64,000 nt of DNA from Nipponacmea schrenckii (Eukaryota > Mollusca > Gastropoda > Lottiidae), in NCBI GenBank assembly GCA_030562195.1, contig CM060200.1:2728001-2792000 (forward strand). Reading direction: 5' to 3'. The position numbers were made by a program, and so were the translations under genes. Positions within the stretch are counted from its first letter, which is position 1. Each line of letters opens with the position of its first letter. This document shows, in pieces, positions 53,640 to 64,000 of this stretch. Below the pieces are notes generated by a model, which searched no databases, was not told the DNA's origin, and saw only the letters and a list, made by a program, of their open reading frames with translations.

Positions 53640-54768
53640 ACACAAAACATATTAGATAGGGTGGGACACAAATTCTCCGTGTGCTCGCCTCGCGTCATTT
53701 GGCATTCTATTAGAATTGAATTGTACGATTCCCCACATTATACATCTTTATCAGCCTAATCTTTAATTTCGCACTCGTCGATCCAAAAAAAAAAAAGCCG
53801 AAAGATATTTTTTCTTCTAAAAAATCACCGAAGCATAGACAATAAAAGTAATGTCTATTTTTGTGATGGTTTAAAAGTAGGCTATATGCATTTTCTTCAC
53901 GAAGGTTGTTTACATAGAAACCCGTTGGTGGGTAGATTTGTCGTTGATGTACGTCTACGACTACGTCTACGTGCAGCTAAAGGTGGCAAACAGACGAGGT
54001 GCAAGGCCTGGTCCGATGACCGGTCCGTGATTATCGATACTTCAAAAATAGTAGAAGAGAATATACGGATTCGGACACAATTCGCTTTTATTATTTTGTA
54101 CTGTATCGATAATGTAAGTTTCGATATCGGCCCGGACAACTTTCATCGTCTATTCTCGGCTGTACTGATATCACAGATTGGGAGACCTATTGCCCCCAGA
54201 ATTTAGGTTGATTGTTAATTATATTTTTAAAACTGAACACCCTCTGTAACAGCTCTTGTTTCTATTACAACCTTGAATTCATGTAGATGACATGTTGATA
54301 TCAAACGTGACTGGGTTGAGATGTCACAGCCTTTACCCACAGACAATACAGCCCCGGGGGTCGGGTGATTGTATGGTAGATAGAAAACCACACGAAACCT
54401 TCTATCCGCCGAGGTCTCTAATTGAGGGTTTGACTAACGTACAATCGAATCAAAATGCCTCATTTCAAACTTCCACGATACACGAAAGGCGACTATTGCG
54501 GTCAAGGTTTAAAAAAAATCATCATAGCTTTAAATTTTGAATACACGGTAAACCAAGCCCTCGTTTCTCAAAACATTTAGGATATAAATAGGTCGTGAAA
54601 GTGGGGTTTATATTATGTTATTGTGAAACTGGGCCTAGGGCTATGTTTAATCAGATTGTGCTCAGTTCAATTAAAAATATTAGTCACATCGCTGATTATC
54701 TATGGTTATTATCGTTTGCTCTATGTCACCCACCACCGATCACTGGTAATATAGAAGTATATTTAACC
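53640..54768. other. CpG-richer intergenic stretch with open frames on both strands
   Basis: 53886-54206 (+) and 53897-54139 (-) are open at once; the plus frame has VVDVRLRLRLRAAKGGKQ from a small ACGTCTACG repeat. 54292-54540 (+) is also open. No homology or splice context recognised, so no gene is called. Could hold RIOK2-distal or SLC6-proximal control DNA. Confidence 0.3.
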
Positions 54769-55043
54769 TTAAAGGGATAATAGGTCTTAGAATGAACATA
54801 AAATTTGAAAATTTGAAGCTTGATCAATAAGAGATCTATTCATCAGTAAATATACCTGCTGCCATAAATAACATAAAAATAGCTTGTCAAAAATGTCTCA
54901 GTTTTATAACTTTTCCAGATTTTACAGGGATTCTGTTATGACACCAGGTTAGTTCACTGATGAATATATATAGGCCTACCCATATTTACCATTTTTGAGA
55001 ACTTAAATTTGTGTTCATGCTAAGACGCAGTATCATTTTAAAA
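54769..55043. mobile_element. Foldback MITE F1 copy
   Basis: Left TTAAAGGGATAATAGGTCTT and right GTTCATGCTAAGACGCAGTA pair; inner ACAGGGATTCTGTTATGACA and GTTAGTTCACTGATGAATAT are typical. Confidence 0.78.
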
Positions 55044-55639
55044 AAAAACTTAACAAATTATCCACTGGGGTTCATTGGACCAAGCCCCCCCCCCTACATG
55101 TTTAATAAAAGCTTTTATAAAAAACGGAATGTTATTGACTGGTGACTGGTCAATTGCGAAGTGGAAATAAAGCCTCTTAATTCTCTAAGACTTTATCTCA
55201 AACTATCTGACTTGTTGGCTTCTGGGTGCCTCTGACAGTCCCAAGACCCCCAACCTCAAGGAAAATCGGTCTATCGATGGGTACCCAGAATCTCAAAATA
55301 CCTCCCCCACCCCTTTCCTCCTCTCTGGCAGATAAAACGAGGCTGTCAAGCGATATAAACGCCTATACTAAACTTTTAAGGCGATAAAATTAAGATTAAG
55401 ATTATCAAAGTTTCATTTTAAAAAAAAAACATATATTACATATAATATTACAACCAGTATATACCTTTATACCTTACCCTATTTAACCTTTTTGTTTGTG
55501 TTTGAAATCGGTGATATTCAAAACCGTGCATGATTCACTCGATCTAAAGGTAGTGAGAAATTAATAGGGTGCAAATTGTGATGAAAACAACGACGAAAAA
55601 TAGAAAACGATTATCTGATCATACATCAAACGGTCTAAA

Positions 55640-55860
55640 AAAAAACAGCGTCGTTCGAATGGGACAATAAATTGAGGCCAAGCATGGTACAGGCTGTGCA
55701 CGTTAAAGATCCCAGTTGTAAATTGCAAAAAGAGCAGGCTAATAAATTGATTTGGCAAAATCTCCAACTTTATTGGACACTGCATGGCGTTACCCGTCAT
55801 AAGTCTTAAAGTACAAAAAAGACTTTAAACTTCATTCCATGCTTTCATTTAATTTCAAAC
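55640..55860 (-). mobile_element. D dispersed element copy
   Basis: GTTCGAATGGGACAATAAAT, GCACGTTAAAGATCCCAGTT and TTGGACACTGCATGGCGTTA match the element in reverse. It abuts the forward 51-bp array. Confidence 0.78.
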
Positions 55861-55884
55861 CGAGAAAGTTATCTACAACAGATT

Positions 55885-56420
55885 GTGACTTATGAAATGA
55901 GTTTTATATCCTACTGCTCTGTATCTTATTGAACTAATGAAATGAAAAGTAGTTTTATATCCTACTGTTCTGTATCTTATTGGACTAATGAAATGAAATA
56001 GAGTTTTATATCCTACTGTTCTGTATCTTATTAGACTAATGAAATGAAATAGAGTTTTATATCCTACTGTTTTTGTATCTATTGACAATGAAATGAAATG
56101 AGTTTTATATCCTACTGTTCTGTATCTTATTGGACAAATGAAATGAAATAGAGTTTTATATCCTACTGTTCTGTATCTTATTGGACTAATGAAATGAAAT
56201 AGAGTTTTATATCCTACTGTTCTGTATCTTATTGACTAATGAAATGAAATAGAGTTTTATATCCTACTGTTCTGTATCTTATTGAACTAATGAAATGAAA
56301 TGGAGTTTTATATCCTGTTCTGTATCTTATTGAACTAATGAAATGAAATGGAGTTTTATATCCTCTTCTGTATCTTATCGAACTAATGAAATGAAATGGA
56401 GTTTTATATCCTACTTATTT
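55885..56420 (+). repeat. 51-bp D-head array, about 10 copies (forward)
   Basis: Units contain GAAATAGAGTTTTATATCCT and GTTCTGTATCTTATTGGACT. Same unit as at 2.7 kb and, inverted, at 58.4 kb. Confidence 0.94.
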
Positions 56421-58055
56421 ACTCCTGATTGAGCTAATGTCGTGAAGTGTACAATGAGGTAGAATGACATTAGACACTTTTCTTATTTTATTATCGAAGT
56501 GTCATTGGTTTTCACAGCCTATAAAATAATATTTGACTTGGCCGGGGGGCGGTGTGATAATAAGATAATCTTGGGAACAGTAAACCTAATTAGGACAAAC
56601 GTAACACTTGGTAATATAGGTTTTATTTAAGGGAACAAAGTTGAAACAAAATACTTAAAACTACACTTGGCCTAATTATATCAACATTGTGTTACATTGT
56701 ATTAAATACAGGTAAATTATATAAGAGATTTTCATAATAACTTGCCTTTCTAATATTTGGTTACAGAAAAACACAGTGTGCTCTTAATGAGGCCGTGGTG
56801 GCTAAACTGAGGGTTCAGGGTTCGATCCTGGCAAAAGCCCAGATGAACTTTCAGATATTTGAGAACAACTAAGTAACAGAAATTGGGAATTTTTTTTACA
56901 CCTGTACAGGGGCGGGGCTTTTATACGCATTATTATGCCTTATTTAGTCTGGTCAACGGTTATAGCTGTGAACGTAATATAAAAATATCCCCGTATCTGA
57001 GACTAAGGTATGATTTGGTCAAACTAATAGTAAACTTGTCTCTTTAATACCAAGGTTTCTTCTTTGAATTAAACGTGCTCTTGAAATTATCCCATTGAAA
57101 TTGGATAATATACTACCTTATGCATATTTTAAATTATAGGCCCTACAAAAGATATAGACTGCAATTTATCACGAATATCAAGTAGAAAAGTAAATAAACA
57201 ACATACCTCACATCTCTTAAGAAAATACGTATGATTGTCTGTATATCCGTATTGTTATCATAAATCCTGTAGAAGAATATACCATGATAACACCTAATAT
57301 TCACCTTCTATAATAAGGTGCAACGCATAAGACGCAAAAACTTATTTTATAAATCACACTTCGTCAGGATTCTCGTTTTTATAAGACTCAGTTCATTATC
57401 GGGGTGTTTTATTTGGGAGATAATTTTTCGGTAAGACGTTGCATTGATTGATACATTCTCTCAAATTATCTTTATATTAAATAAAAAGATATCTGAAACC
57501 CAGCGGAATTTTAAATAATTTACTAAAGATCATGACATACTCAGCGTATTTCTGGATTAATCATTTTATTAAGATCCTAAACTGATATTTAAAAAAAAAT
57601 AAAAATTCTATTTCAGGAAAGGCAATGTATTATCTTGTATATTATTTCTCTTTTTTAAAACTTTTTTTTTCAAAGGAACTTGAAGGCGAGCCGCAGTAGA
57701 TTTCTTAACCTAAGCTTCTTATTTCTGAAAGATTTTGTGGCGGATTTTGTGAGGTGTTTTCCCACGTTTTCAGGTAACGGGTTAACCTACATGCCCCTTT
57801 GAATAGAGAACAATTAGAGGATTAAGAGAAGGTGTAATTACCACTACTGACTGACCAGTCCATTACAGTAACAAACAATACAACGGTCTCGCTTGATCGA
57901 TTACAAGCTCCCTTCGTGAACCCACGTCGTTTACAAAAGAGCTAACAGTGAAGGTTGAACGAGTACGAGAGTGTCGCTCAAGCCTCAAAACAGGTTTTGA
58001 CTCAGTTGTTAAAAGGCTTCAGACTAAGAAAGGTGTTGTAGGGAAGACAGTCACC
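56421..58055. other. Region upstream of the SLC6 gene
   Basis: Probable 5' UTR and promoter; no TATA box or TSS is clear. A fragment near 56787-56840 (GCCGTGGTGGCTAAACTGAG, GGGTTCGATCCTGG) resembles a compressed tRNA-type promoter of another SINE. Otherwise nothing recognised. Confidence 0.4.
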
Positions 58056-61000
58056 ATGGATTTGGAAAAAACGGATCAAAAGATCGATCATCTACAAACA
58101 CAAATTAATGATTTGTCACATAAAGTAGACACATATCACGGGGAGATTTTAGATGTTGTGGCGAAAAAGAAAAAGAAAAAAGAAAAGGTAAGTTAAATTA
58201 TTTTATTTAAAAATATAAAAAAAAGGTCCAGGATTTTGTTTGATCTGTATAATATCGTGTAAAATGGTATTTTGTTAATAACAGTCATTTTGTATGGGAT
58301 ATGGACTAATTCAAAGAGCCATTTTGACCTTTTTTTCTGGGGCCATTGTGATCAAATTTTGGGTCCATTTTGGTCAGGGGCCGTTTTGACTATAACCCTT
58401 TTGTATTGGATAAAAATCCATTTTTATTTTTTTCTTCGCATAAGATATAGAAGAATGGAATATAAAACTCATTTCATTTCATTAGTCCAATAAGATACAG
58501 AACAGTAGGATATAAAACTACATTTCATTTTTATTAGTCAATAAGATAAGAAAATGATATAAAACTCTATTTCATTTCATTAGTTCAATAAGATACAGAA
58601 CAGTGGAATATAAAACTACATTTCATTTCATTAGTCCAATAAGATACAGAACAGTAGGATATAAAACTACATTTCATTTCATTAGTCCAATAAGATACAG
58701 AACAGTAGGATATAAAACTCCATTTCATTTCATTATTAATACACATGGTACTTATATGCAATCACAGATACAGAACAGTAGGATATAAAACTGCATTTCA
58801 TTTCATTAGTCCAATAAGATACAAAACAGTAGGATATAAAGCTACATTTCATAAGTCCAATAAGATACAGAACAGCAGGATATAAAACTCCATTTCATTT
58901 CATTAGTCCAATAAGATACAACAGTAGGATATAAAACTCAATATCATTTCATTAGTCAATAAGATACAAACAGTAGGATATAAAACTCTATTTCATTTCA
59001 TTAGTCCAATAAGATACAGAACAGCAGGATATAAAACTATTTCATTTTATTGGTCTAATAAGATACAGAACAGTAGGATATAAAACTCATATCATTCATT
59101 GTCAATAAGTAGAACGTAGGATATAAAACTCATTCATTTCATTAGTCTAATAAGCAGAACAGTAGGATATAAAACTATTTCATTTTATTGGTCTAATAAG
59201 ATATAGAACGGTAGGATATAAAACTCAATATCATTTCATTAGTCCAATAAGATACAGAACAGTAGGATATAAAACTCTATATCATTTTATTAGTCCAATA
59301 AGATACAGAACAGTAGGATATACAACTCAATATCATTTCATTTGCATTCATTGCATACTCTATGGTATTGCTAGTATGCCGTGACAATAAGGTGCAGAAC
59401 AGATATAACACTCTTTCATAAACCTTTTTATATGTACTTAAAACCTGTTTTATTTATTTACTTATTCTTTAACCTGAATTGGATTATTGCCTGTTAGCCT
59501 CTCTCATTCTCTTCACGTACAGTATTGTCAATATACTTGCATATGCACGTTAATTTCTCTTGTAAAATAGAATTACTAATCCCACAAACAACGAGTTATT
59601 TTTCAGTCGAAGATAACATGGTAAGGGTTTTATAATGTTTTAATATATAAAGAATTATTTTTAAGAAGTCAAATTGATATTAAAAGTAATCAGGGAAATC
59701 TTAAATCGGTTGCTTAGGTTACTAATATAGATTCTATACTTGATAAAGTTTGGGCTAACCCCTCGGGGTAACTGTTTTAACCTTAATGGGTTGGGGCGCT
59801 GTTTTAATCTCCCAGGGTAATGATCAGTTGAATTGACGTCTTATTGGAGGTTAGGGTATGCTCTTGGTTCGAGTTGTGAAGGTCAGTGATTTCGCCAGTC
59901 GACTGTGTATTGACTTTCAACAATTATCATTTAACCAACTGAAATTACTTTCCGGGAAGTAATTCAGATCGATACCATACTAATACTGGTGTACCTGATA
60001 CCCTAACCTATCCCATAATTTGTGAAATCGAATACCTTACTTCCCACGGTACACCATCCTCGATTGAATATGTTAATGACTCCGAGACGATTACCCCTAG
60101 ACGATTATATAGATTTATTTTGTCCTCAATTTCCAAACCTACCTTTTAGTTATAATAACATATTTTATACATTTTTGACAAATATAAGATACCTTTGTGT
60201 GGGATTAAATTTCTAGTGTGATATAAAGATTTCAATTTAATAGCATTCCTTTATTAAGAGATTATAATAGAAGTGTTAAATACTCGAGTCCCGGGGAAAA
60301 ACCTTGAGCCTAGTCATAAATCATATTTATATTTCAGAGACTAAATAACATCCCTTTTAATACCTCAGTAGTTATGAACCTCTATTTAAAGTAATGTCAC
60401 CTGATTTAAATTTGATCAAACTTATTAATTATCAAAAATACTGCCATGCGGGTTCTAAAATAACTAAGTAAAATGGATTATGAGTGTTTTTATAGATTTA
60501 TTAGATTAAAGAGCGATTCTGTTATATAGTTTTGACACCAGGTAAACCCAATGATCAAACAAGACTCATTTTTGGCCCCAATAACGTCATTCCTATTGAT
60601 AGGTGACATTGGCCCGGTTTCTAGTTGATCAAAATAGTCTAGTAAATTGAATCGCGAATGTTCTCTAATTGATACGGTGGTTTGTTTTGAACAAGTTTAA
60701 TTTTTTGTATTTTTGTATTTGTCCTTTATGCTCTGAAATTCTTCAGCCCCTTTCTTTCTTGACCTTGACCGAATTGGTTTCTTCAAAACATATTTACGTG
60801 TCAACTGTTTGATTTGGGGTAAATGAAATGAATGAAATTAAATAGTTTTACGTCCTACACTTGATTTGGGGTAATCCACATCCAAGATTCTGTAAACAAA
60901 CATTAGGCTTTCAACCATGGCAATCGTATTTAAATAATAAAAACAGTCACAAAACAGACTTCTAAAATATAACATAGGCCTAGGTAGAAGAAAAGCTCAG

Positions 61001-63704
61001 ATTTACCTGGTTGCTCTTGAATAGATTAATATTAATATAACACATATTATGTAAAAACAGACTTATATGTCTAACTAACAAAGTAGTCCGATGTGTGTGC
61101 AATGCAGGAAATTGTGACAGGATTAAATTGTCGCTTTCTGAATGATTTAAACGTGCACAGTCTTTAGCTTACGTAGTCTCGGTTTATTGTCCCATCCGAC
61201 CTACATCCCTGACAAAAAAATAAAAGGAATTTAGTTTTACGTCCTACTCCTCTGCACCTTGTGGGCTAATGAAGACGGGAAATGCCATACCGTGTGCAGT
61301 GATGGACATTTTACAGTCACATCCCTGGAGTAATATTTGTAATACAGTCACATCCCTGGAGTAATATTTGTAATACAGTCACATCCCTGGAGTAATATTT
61401 GTAATACAGTCACATCCCTGGAGTAATATTTGTCATACAATCACATCCCTGGAGTAATATTTATAATACAATCACATCCCTGGAGTAATATTTGTAATAC
61501 AGTCACATCACTGGAGTAATATTTATAATACAATCACATCCCTGGAGTAATATTTATAATACAATCACACCCCTGGAGTAATATTTGTAATACAGTCACA
61601 TCCCTGGAGTAATATTTGTAATACAGTCACATCCCTGGAGTAATATTTGTAATACAGTCACATCCCTGGAGTAATATTTGTATTTAAAACAGTCACATCC
61701 CTGGAGTAATATTTATAATACAGTCACATCCCTGGAGTAATATTTGTAATACAGTCACATCCCTGGAGTAATATTTGTAATACAGTCACATCCCTGGAGT
61801 AATATTTATAATACAGTCACATCCCTGGAGTAATATTTATAATACAGTCACATCCCTGGGGTAATATTTGTAATACAGTCACATCCCTGGAGTAATATTT
61901 GTAATACAGTCACATCCCTGGACTAATATTTGTAATACAGTCACATCCCTGGACTAATATTTGTAATACAGTCACATCCCTGGAGTAATATTTGTAATAC
62001 AGTCACATCCCTGGAGTAATATTTATAATACAGTCACATCCCTGGAGTAATATTTATAATACAGTCACATCCCTGGAGTAATATTTGTAATACAGTCACA
62101 TCCCTGGACTAATATTTGTAATACAGTCACATCCCTTGACTAATATTTGTAATACAGTCACATCCCTGTAGTAATATTTGTAATACAGTCACATCCCTGT
62201 AGTAATATTTGTAATACAGTCACATCCCTTGACTAATATTTGTAATACAGTCACATCCCTTGACTAATATTTGTAATACAGTCACATCCCTTGACTAATA
62301 TTTGTAATACAGTCACATCCCTTGACTAATATTTGTAATAGTCATATCTCTTAGATTTAGACTGTAGACAAACGATGTTGACTGTGATAGAAGAAGTAGC
62401 GAATATATAATAGGTGTAACGTTCAAAATAAACATTTCACTATAGATTTACTGAATGTATACATATTAACTTTAGAATAAAACAAAAAATAACTGAAACC
62501 AAAATCAACAGTGCGGTGTAGGTTATTACTACAAGTGCACCTCAAAAGTTATCTTCCAGGGGGTGGGTAGGTTCTATTAACTTGGTGATAGTCGCTATGG
62601 TCGCCCTTTTTCTGCTTTCTCAGCCTCTTAATGGGATATGTGTGTCCGGAATTACCTTAGTTTTAAATTTAAAACGACGACTGGACATTTCTTCTCACAC
62701 CGCTATATGTAAAAATAGAAAGTAAAATTCCTAGTTTGAAATTGTGGGTTTTAACATTACGGCAAAGATTTATATGGTCTTTGATTACTGTTATGTGATG
62801 TCACGGAAGCACAAGCGCAGGTATAGGAGATGTAACTTCTTGTGAGAGAGTATTGGGTTATTCTTAAAGGAAATCTTGAAATCTTTTCCATTCAAAAGCC
62901 GATTCAACCCCAAAATATGGCGAATCATGGTACTTAGTGGCTCTATAAAGTTAGTAGTAAATGCTATTACTAAATTACTATTATGCTATTATCAAATGTT
63001 ATTTTTGGGGTTCTATAGCACAGCGGTTAGAGCTTTGGTTCTTAACGTCATGACGTCATTTGCTTGGATACGTTGAAAATGTCGGACGTGAGTTCAAATC
63101 TCAATCGGCGTTTGAAAGTCCGATGAATAAGTCATCTTCAGTCGACCCAGCTGTAAATGGTACGGATAATCCGGGAAAGATCAATGCCAGGAGGTTTGAT
63201 CAAGGACCAGCTGGTAGACAGCTCCTTGTAAACCTAAGTTGATATCCTTGTAAAATATAGTTTTCTTCCTTTAAACTTTAAGTTTAGAGCATAATTTATT
63301 TGTTTGTTGTTTTGACGCGACAATTATTGAACCAGGATTTCAGTTTTAAAATTAATTTACGATATGTCTCTTACAGGTAATCAATGAAGTATATATTATG
63401 ATGTAGGGCCTAATAAAATTACGTTTTATTTTTAACTGATGGGTTGATGATCTCATTTTCTTGATAGGCCTAGATCTATAGTCTAGGCTATTTTTTACTG
63501 TTTTGAATAATGTAAATGACTACCGATTGTCCAACTGTGTATTTTTTAGGTAAAAGATTATACTTTTTATTTTACAGGGGGATGAGAATGAAGAACGAGG
63601 AAATTGGACTGGTAAAATAGATTTCTTCCTGTCGTGTTTAGGATATGCTGTAGGTTTGGGTAACGTCTGGAGGTTCCCGTACCTGTGTTATAAAAATGGC
63701 GGAG
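58056..63704 (+). CDS. SLC6-family Na+/Cl--dependent transporter, glycine-transporter-like (first two coding exons; continues right of window)
   Basis: SLC6 proteins carry amino acids or amines across the plasma membrane with Na+ and Cl-. Exon 63578-63704 (acceptor TTTTACAG, donor GGAG|GTGAG, phase 1) encodes [17 protein letters not shown] and then transmembrane helix 1, [20 protein letters not shown], the unmistakable family signature with Na+-site residues (A68, V69, N73) and the gating Arg R76. The preceding exon, 58056-58187, starts at a strong Kozak ATG (CACCATGG) and ends in phase 0 at AAAAG|GTAAG, so it joins in frame. It encodes 44 residues with perfect heptads (I10, L13, I17, L20, V24, Y27, I31, V34) and a Lys-rich end (KKKKKKEK). 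The in-frame GTG at 57948 is not used as start. The link across a 5.4-kb intron is inferred. The substrate cannot be fixed from helix 1; GlyT-like is the best guess. Confidence 0.8.
58440..59350 (-). repeat. 51-bp D-head array, about 17 copies (inverted)
   Basis: Units contain CATTAGTCCAATAAGATACA and GAACAGTAGGATATAAAACT, the reverse complement of the 55.9-kb array. Many small deletions. It starts about 250 bp inside the SLC6 first intron. Confidence 0.94.
59351..61149. other. SLC6 intron, no further gene seen
   Basis: Mostly unique; a D-element head fragment lies near 60.82-60.87 kb and an F1-like fragment (GATTCTGTTATATAGTTTTG, ACACCAGGTAAAC) near 60.52 kb. Confidence 0.4.
61150..61310 (+). 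mobile_element. Two D-element pieces in reversed order
   Basis: The distal part (AACGTGCACAGTCTTTAGCT, CGGTTTATTGTCCCATCCGA) comes before the head (TTTAGTTTTACGTCCTACTC, TTGTGGGCTAATGAAGACGG), as if from a tandem pair. It abuts the 31-bp array. Confidence 0.72.
61311..62345. repeat. 31-bp tandem array, about 33 copies
   Basis: Monomer contains CAGTCACATCCCTGGAGTAA then TATTTGTAATA. Variants GGACTAA, TTGACTAA and TGTAGTAA cluster at the right end. Confidence 0.97.
62346..63009. other. SLC6 intron, nothing recognised
   Basis: No supported feature. Confidence 0.35.
63010..63262 (+). mobile_element. tRNA-derived SINE, full length
   Basis: The head GTTCTATAGCACAGCGGTTA is A-box-like; GTGAGTTCAAATCTCAATCG is B-box-like. 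The body has GAATAAGTCATCTTCAGTCG and CCAGCTGTAAATGGTACGGA. The tail AGGTTTGATCAAGGACCAGC ends in TTGATATCCTTGTAAAATAT. The tRNA-like part does not fold into a clean tRNA. Confidence 0.85.
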
Positions 63705-63790
63705 GTGAGTTGAAAATAAGAATAAAAAACCGTCCAAGAATCCACATCTAGATAGGAACAATACGAGGAAACATCTCGCGTTCTTAAAAA

Positions 63791-64000
63791 TTATTTCTAC
63801 CAGCTGGTCCTTGATCAAACCTCTTACAGATGGTACACCAATTCTTATCTTAAACCAAGACATTTGGTCATAACGTCTCGGATTCGTATTTAGGACTCTT
63901 ACTACTATCTGGTTCTTGGCCAAACCTTTTGGTATTGATTTTGCAAGAATAACAACTTAGGTTCTCAAGGATCCTTTCTATCAGCTGGTCCTTGGTCAAA
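63791..64000 (-). mobile_element. SINE tail fragments, tandem, cut by the window edge
   Basis: TCTACCAGCTGGTCCTTGAT, then TTCTTGGCCAAACCTTTTGG and TCTATCAGCTGGTCCTTGGT are successive tail units in reverse orientation, about 80-110 bases apart. Confidence 0.75.

Noticed and set aside
56787..56840. tRNA gene
   Set aside because: A- and B-like boxes are too close together and no acceptor stem is seen; at most a SINE remnant.
57948..58055. Longer N-terminus of the SLC6 protein from a GTG
   Set aside because: Not an ATG; the ATG at 58056 has an ideal context. An upstream in-frame exon cannot be wholly excluded.
63010..63110. Functional tRNA gene
   Set aside because: A- and B-box-like motifs are present but the sequence does not fold as a tRNA and recurs as the head of a SINE.

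Overview
This is eukaryotic (animal) genomic DNA: AT-rich, with small GT-AG exons, large introns and very many tandem and dispersed repeats. No bacterial-type gene layout, rRNA gene or complete tRNA gene was seen. The proteins look like ordinary bilaterian orthologues. The mix of a tRNA-derived SINE, foldback elements and dense minisatellites fits a mollusc or another lophotrochozoan, but that placement is inference; no species can be named from the sequence.

Five protein genes can be assembled by splicing. (1) On the minus strand from about 34.5 kb to beyond the left edge lies the N-terminal part of a Rho guanine-nucleotide exchange factor of the ARHGEF28/AKAP13 class. Eight phase-compatible exons cover about 381 residues; the catalytic DH-PH region must lie left of the window. 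(2) Minus strand, 42.2-45.5 kb: LYSMD3, two exons, 304 residues, complete. (3) Plus strand, 46.0-46.6 kb: a C18orf32 (UPF0729) homologue, two exons, 88 residues, complete, head-to-head with LYSMD3. (4) Minus strand, 48.0-53.0 kb: RIOK2, ten exons, 535 residues, complete, convergent with C18orf32. (5) Plus strand, 58.1 kb to beyond the right edge: the first two coding exons of an SLC6-family Na+/Cl--dependent transporter, glycine-transporter-like, with an unusual heptad-patterned N-terminus.

The rest is mostly repeats. About two dozen tandem arrays with periods from 4 to about 105 bp fill introns and intergenic DNA; the largest are 6.73-8.36 kb (36 bp), 9.67-10.65 kb (43 bp), 14.27-15.14 kb (23 bp), 18.40-19.67 kb and 22.67-23.74 kb (40 bp, opposite orientations), 28.42-29.16 kb (26 bp), 36.98-37.76 kb (51 bp), 58.44-59.35 kb (51 bp) and 61.31-62.35 kb (31 bp). 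Several arrays are clearly amplified from segments of dispersed elements: the 3' tail of the SINE and the head and core of a roughly 200-250 bp dispersed element. At least four foldback (MITE-like) families are also present.

The most notable structure is a pair of complementary 40-bp satellite arrays in inverted orientation, which closely flank the two exons of the RhoGEF ankyrin region. This layout is predicted to pair in the pre-mRNA and could favour exon circularisation. A second inverted array pair flanks the first SLC6 exon. The genes have mostly unrelated jobs: Rho signalling, membrane LysM protein, small membrane-associated protein, 40S ribosome maturation, transport. Their neighbourhood may, however, reflect old linkage (ARHGEF28/LYSMD3/RIOK2 on human 5q, AKAP13/LYSMD4 on 15q).
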